Position numbers and translations under genes: made by a program. DNA of 14,839 nucleotides, from positions 1 through 14,839 of the forward strand of contig JAJXZK010000025.1 in the NCBI GenBank assembly GCA_021780095.1. Reading direction: 5' to 3'. This document shows positions 14,764 to 14,839 of this stretch, piece after piece. The DNA is from Acidobacteriota bacterium (GTDB lineage Bacteria; Acidobacteriota; Terriglobia; Terriglobales; Acidobacteriaceae). The notes below the pieces were generated by a model. It did not search any database. It was not told the origin of the DNA and saw only the letters and a program-made list of their open reading frames with translations. The number at the start of each line of letters is the position of its first letter. The stretch's first letter is position 1.

Positions 14764-14839
14764 AACCCGCGTCCGAAATCGTTGTCAGCCGGGAGAGTCC
14801 ATGCTGTGTCCGGTTCCGAAGGTTTCACTTCTGCCGCTC
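14743..14839 (-). ncRNA. ssrA: tmRNA (ssrA), 3' part; 5' part beyond the right edge
   Basis: On the minus strand the sequence ends GGACGCGGGTTCGACTCCCG, then CCGCCTCCACCA. This is a T-arm with GCGGG/CCCGC stem and TTCGACT loop, then the CGCCTCC acceptor strand and an encoded CCA at 14745-14743. That tail is typical of bacterial tmRNA rather than an ordinary tRNA, because what precedes the T-arm (GACAACGATTTC and further) is not a variable loop and anticodon arm. tmRNA with SmpB rescues stalled ribosomes and tags the products. The tag reading frame is off the window. Confidence 0.9.

Overview
The window is bacterial chromosomal DNA. A strain cannot be named. Several traits suggest a soil-type Acidobacteriota, but this is only an inference: two Tat-exported plant or microbial polysaccharide hydrolases, moderately high GC, and many decayed glycan-related genes. 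The right edge enters ssrA (tmRNA) on the minus strand, and its 3' end carries the most interesting structure in the window.

Layout, left to right. (1) Positions 1-209 (minus) are the 5' end of a Tat-exported GH32 fructan hydrolase. (2) Positions 210-1392 are decayed DNA: an IS66 TnpB remnant with an in-frame stop (414-587, minus), a truncated SAM-methyltransferase (750-1145, plus) and an unassigned open frame. (3) Positions 1393-5277 (plus) are a compact operon for an activated amino-sugar: a GtrB/ArnC-type polyprenyl-phosphate glycosyltransferase, a WecD-like N-acetyltransferase, a clear WecE (dTDP-4-amino-4,6-dideoxygalactose transaminase) and a methyltransferase that appears to start at ATA. 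(4) Positions 5490-7088 (minus) are a multispanning GT-C/GT39-like glycosyltransferase. It faces a frameshifted C-terminal remnant of a similar membrane protein (7170-7839, plus). (5) Positions 8155-10245 (minus) are a Tat-exported GH127 beta-L-arabinofuranosidase with all expected active-site residues. Upstream of it is a striking 25-bp inverted repeat (10468-10582).

(6) Positions 10861-14763 look like a 3.9-kb genomic island in the 3' end of tmRNA. A 22-bp perfect direct repeat of the tmRNA 3' end lies at 10861-10882 and again at 14742-14763. The DNA between holds a tightly coupled three-gene operon and no visible integrase. The genes encode a 391-aa coiled-coil protein, an 82-aa DUF4236 protein and a 558-aa protein. 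The last combines a YaaW-like membrane domain, a long coiled coil and a C-terminal segment that reads like a RelE/ParE-type toxin. This cassette is the best candidate here for an undescribed system, perhaps a membrane-tethered defence or toxin module carried by a passenger island mobilised in trans.

The sugar operon and the GT-C enzyme probably act together. WecE and the WecD-like enzyme would make dTDP-Fuc4N(Ac), the GT2 would load a sugar on a polyprenyl carrier at the inner membrane, and the GT-C enzyme could transfer carrier-linked sugar on the outer face. The two hydrolases belong to separate carbohydrate-use functions.
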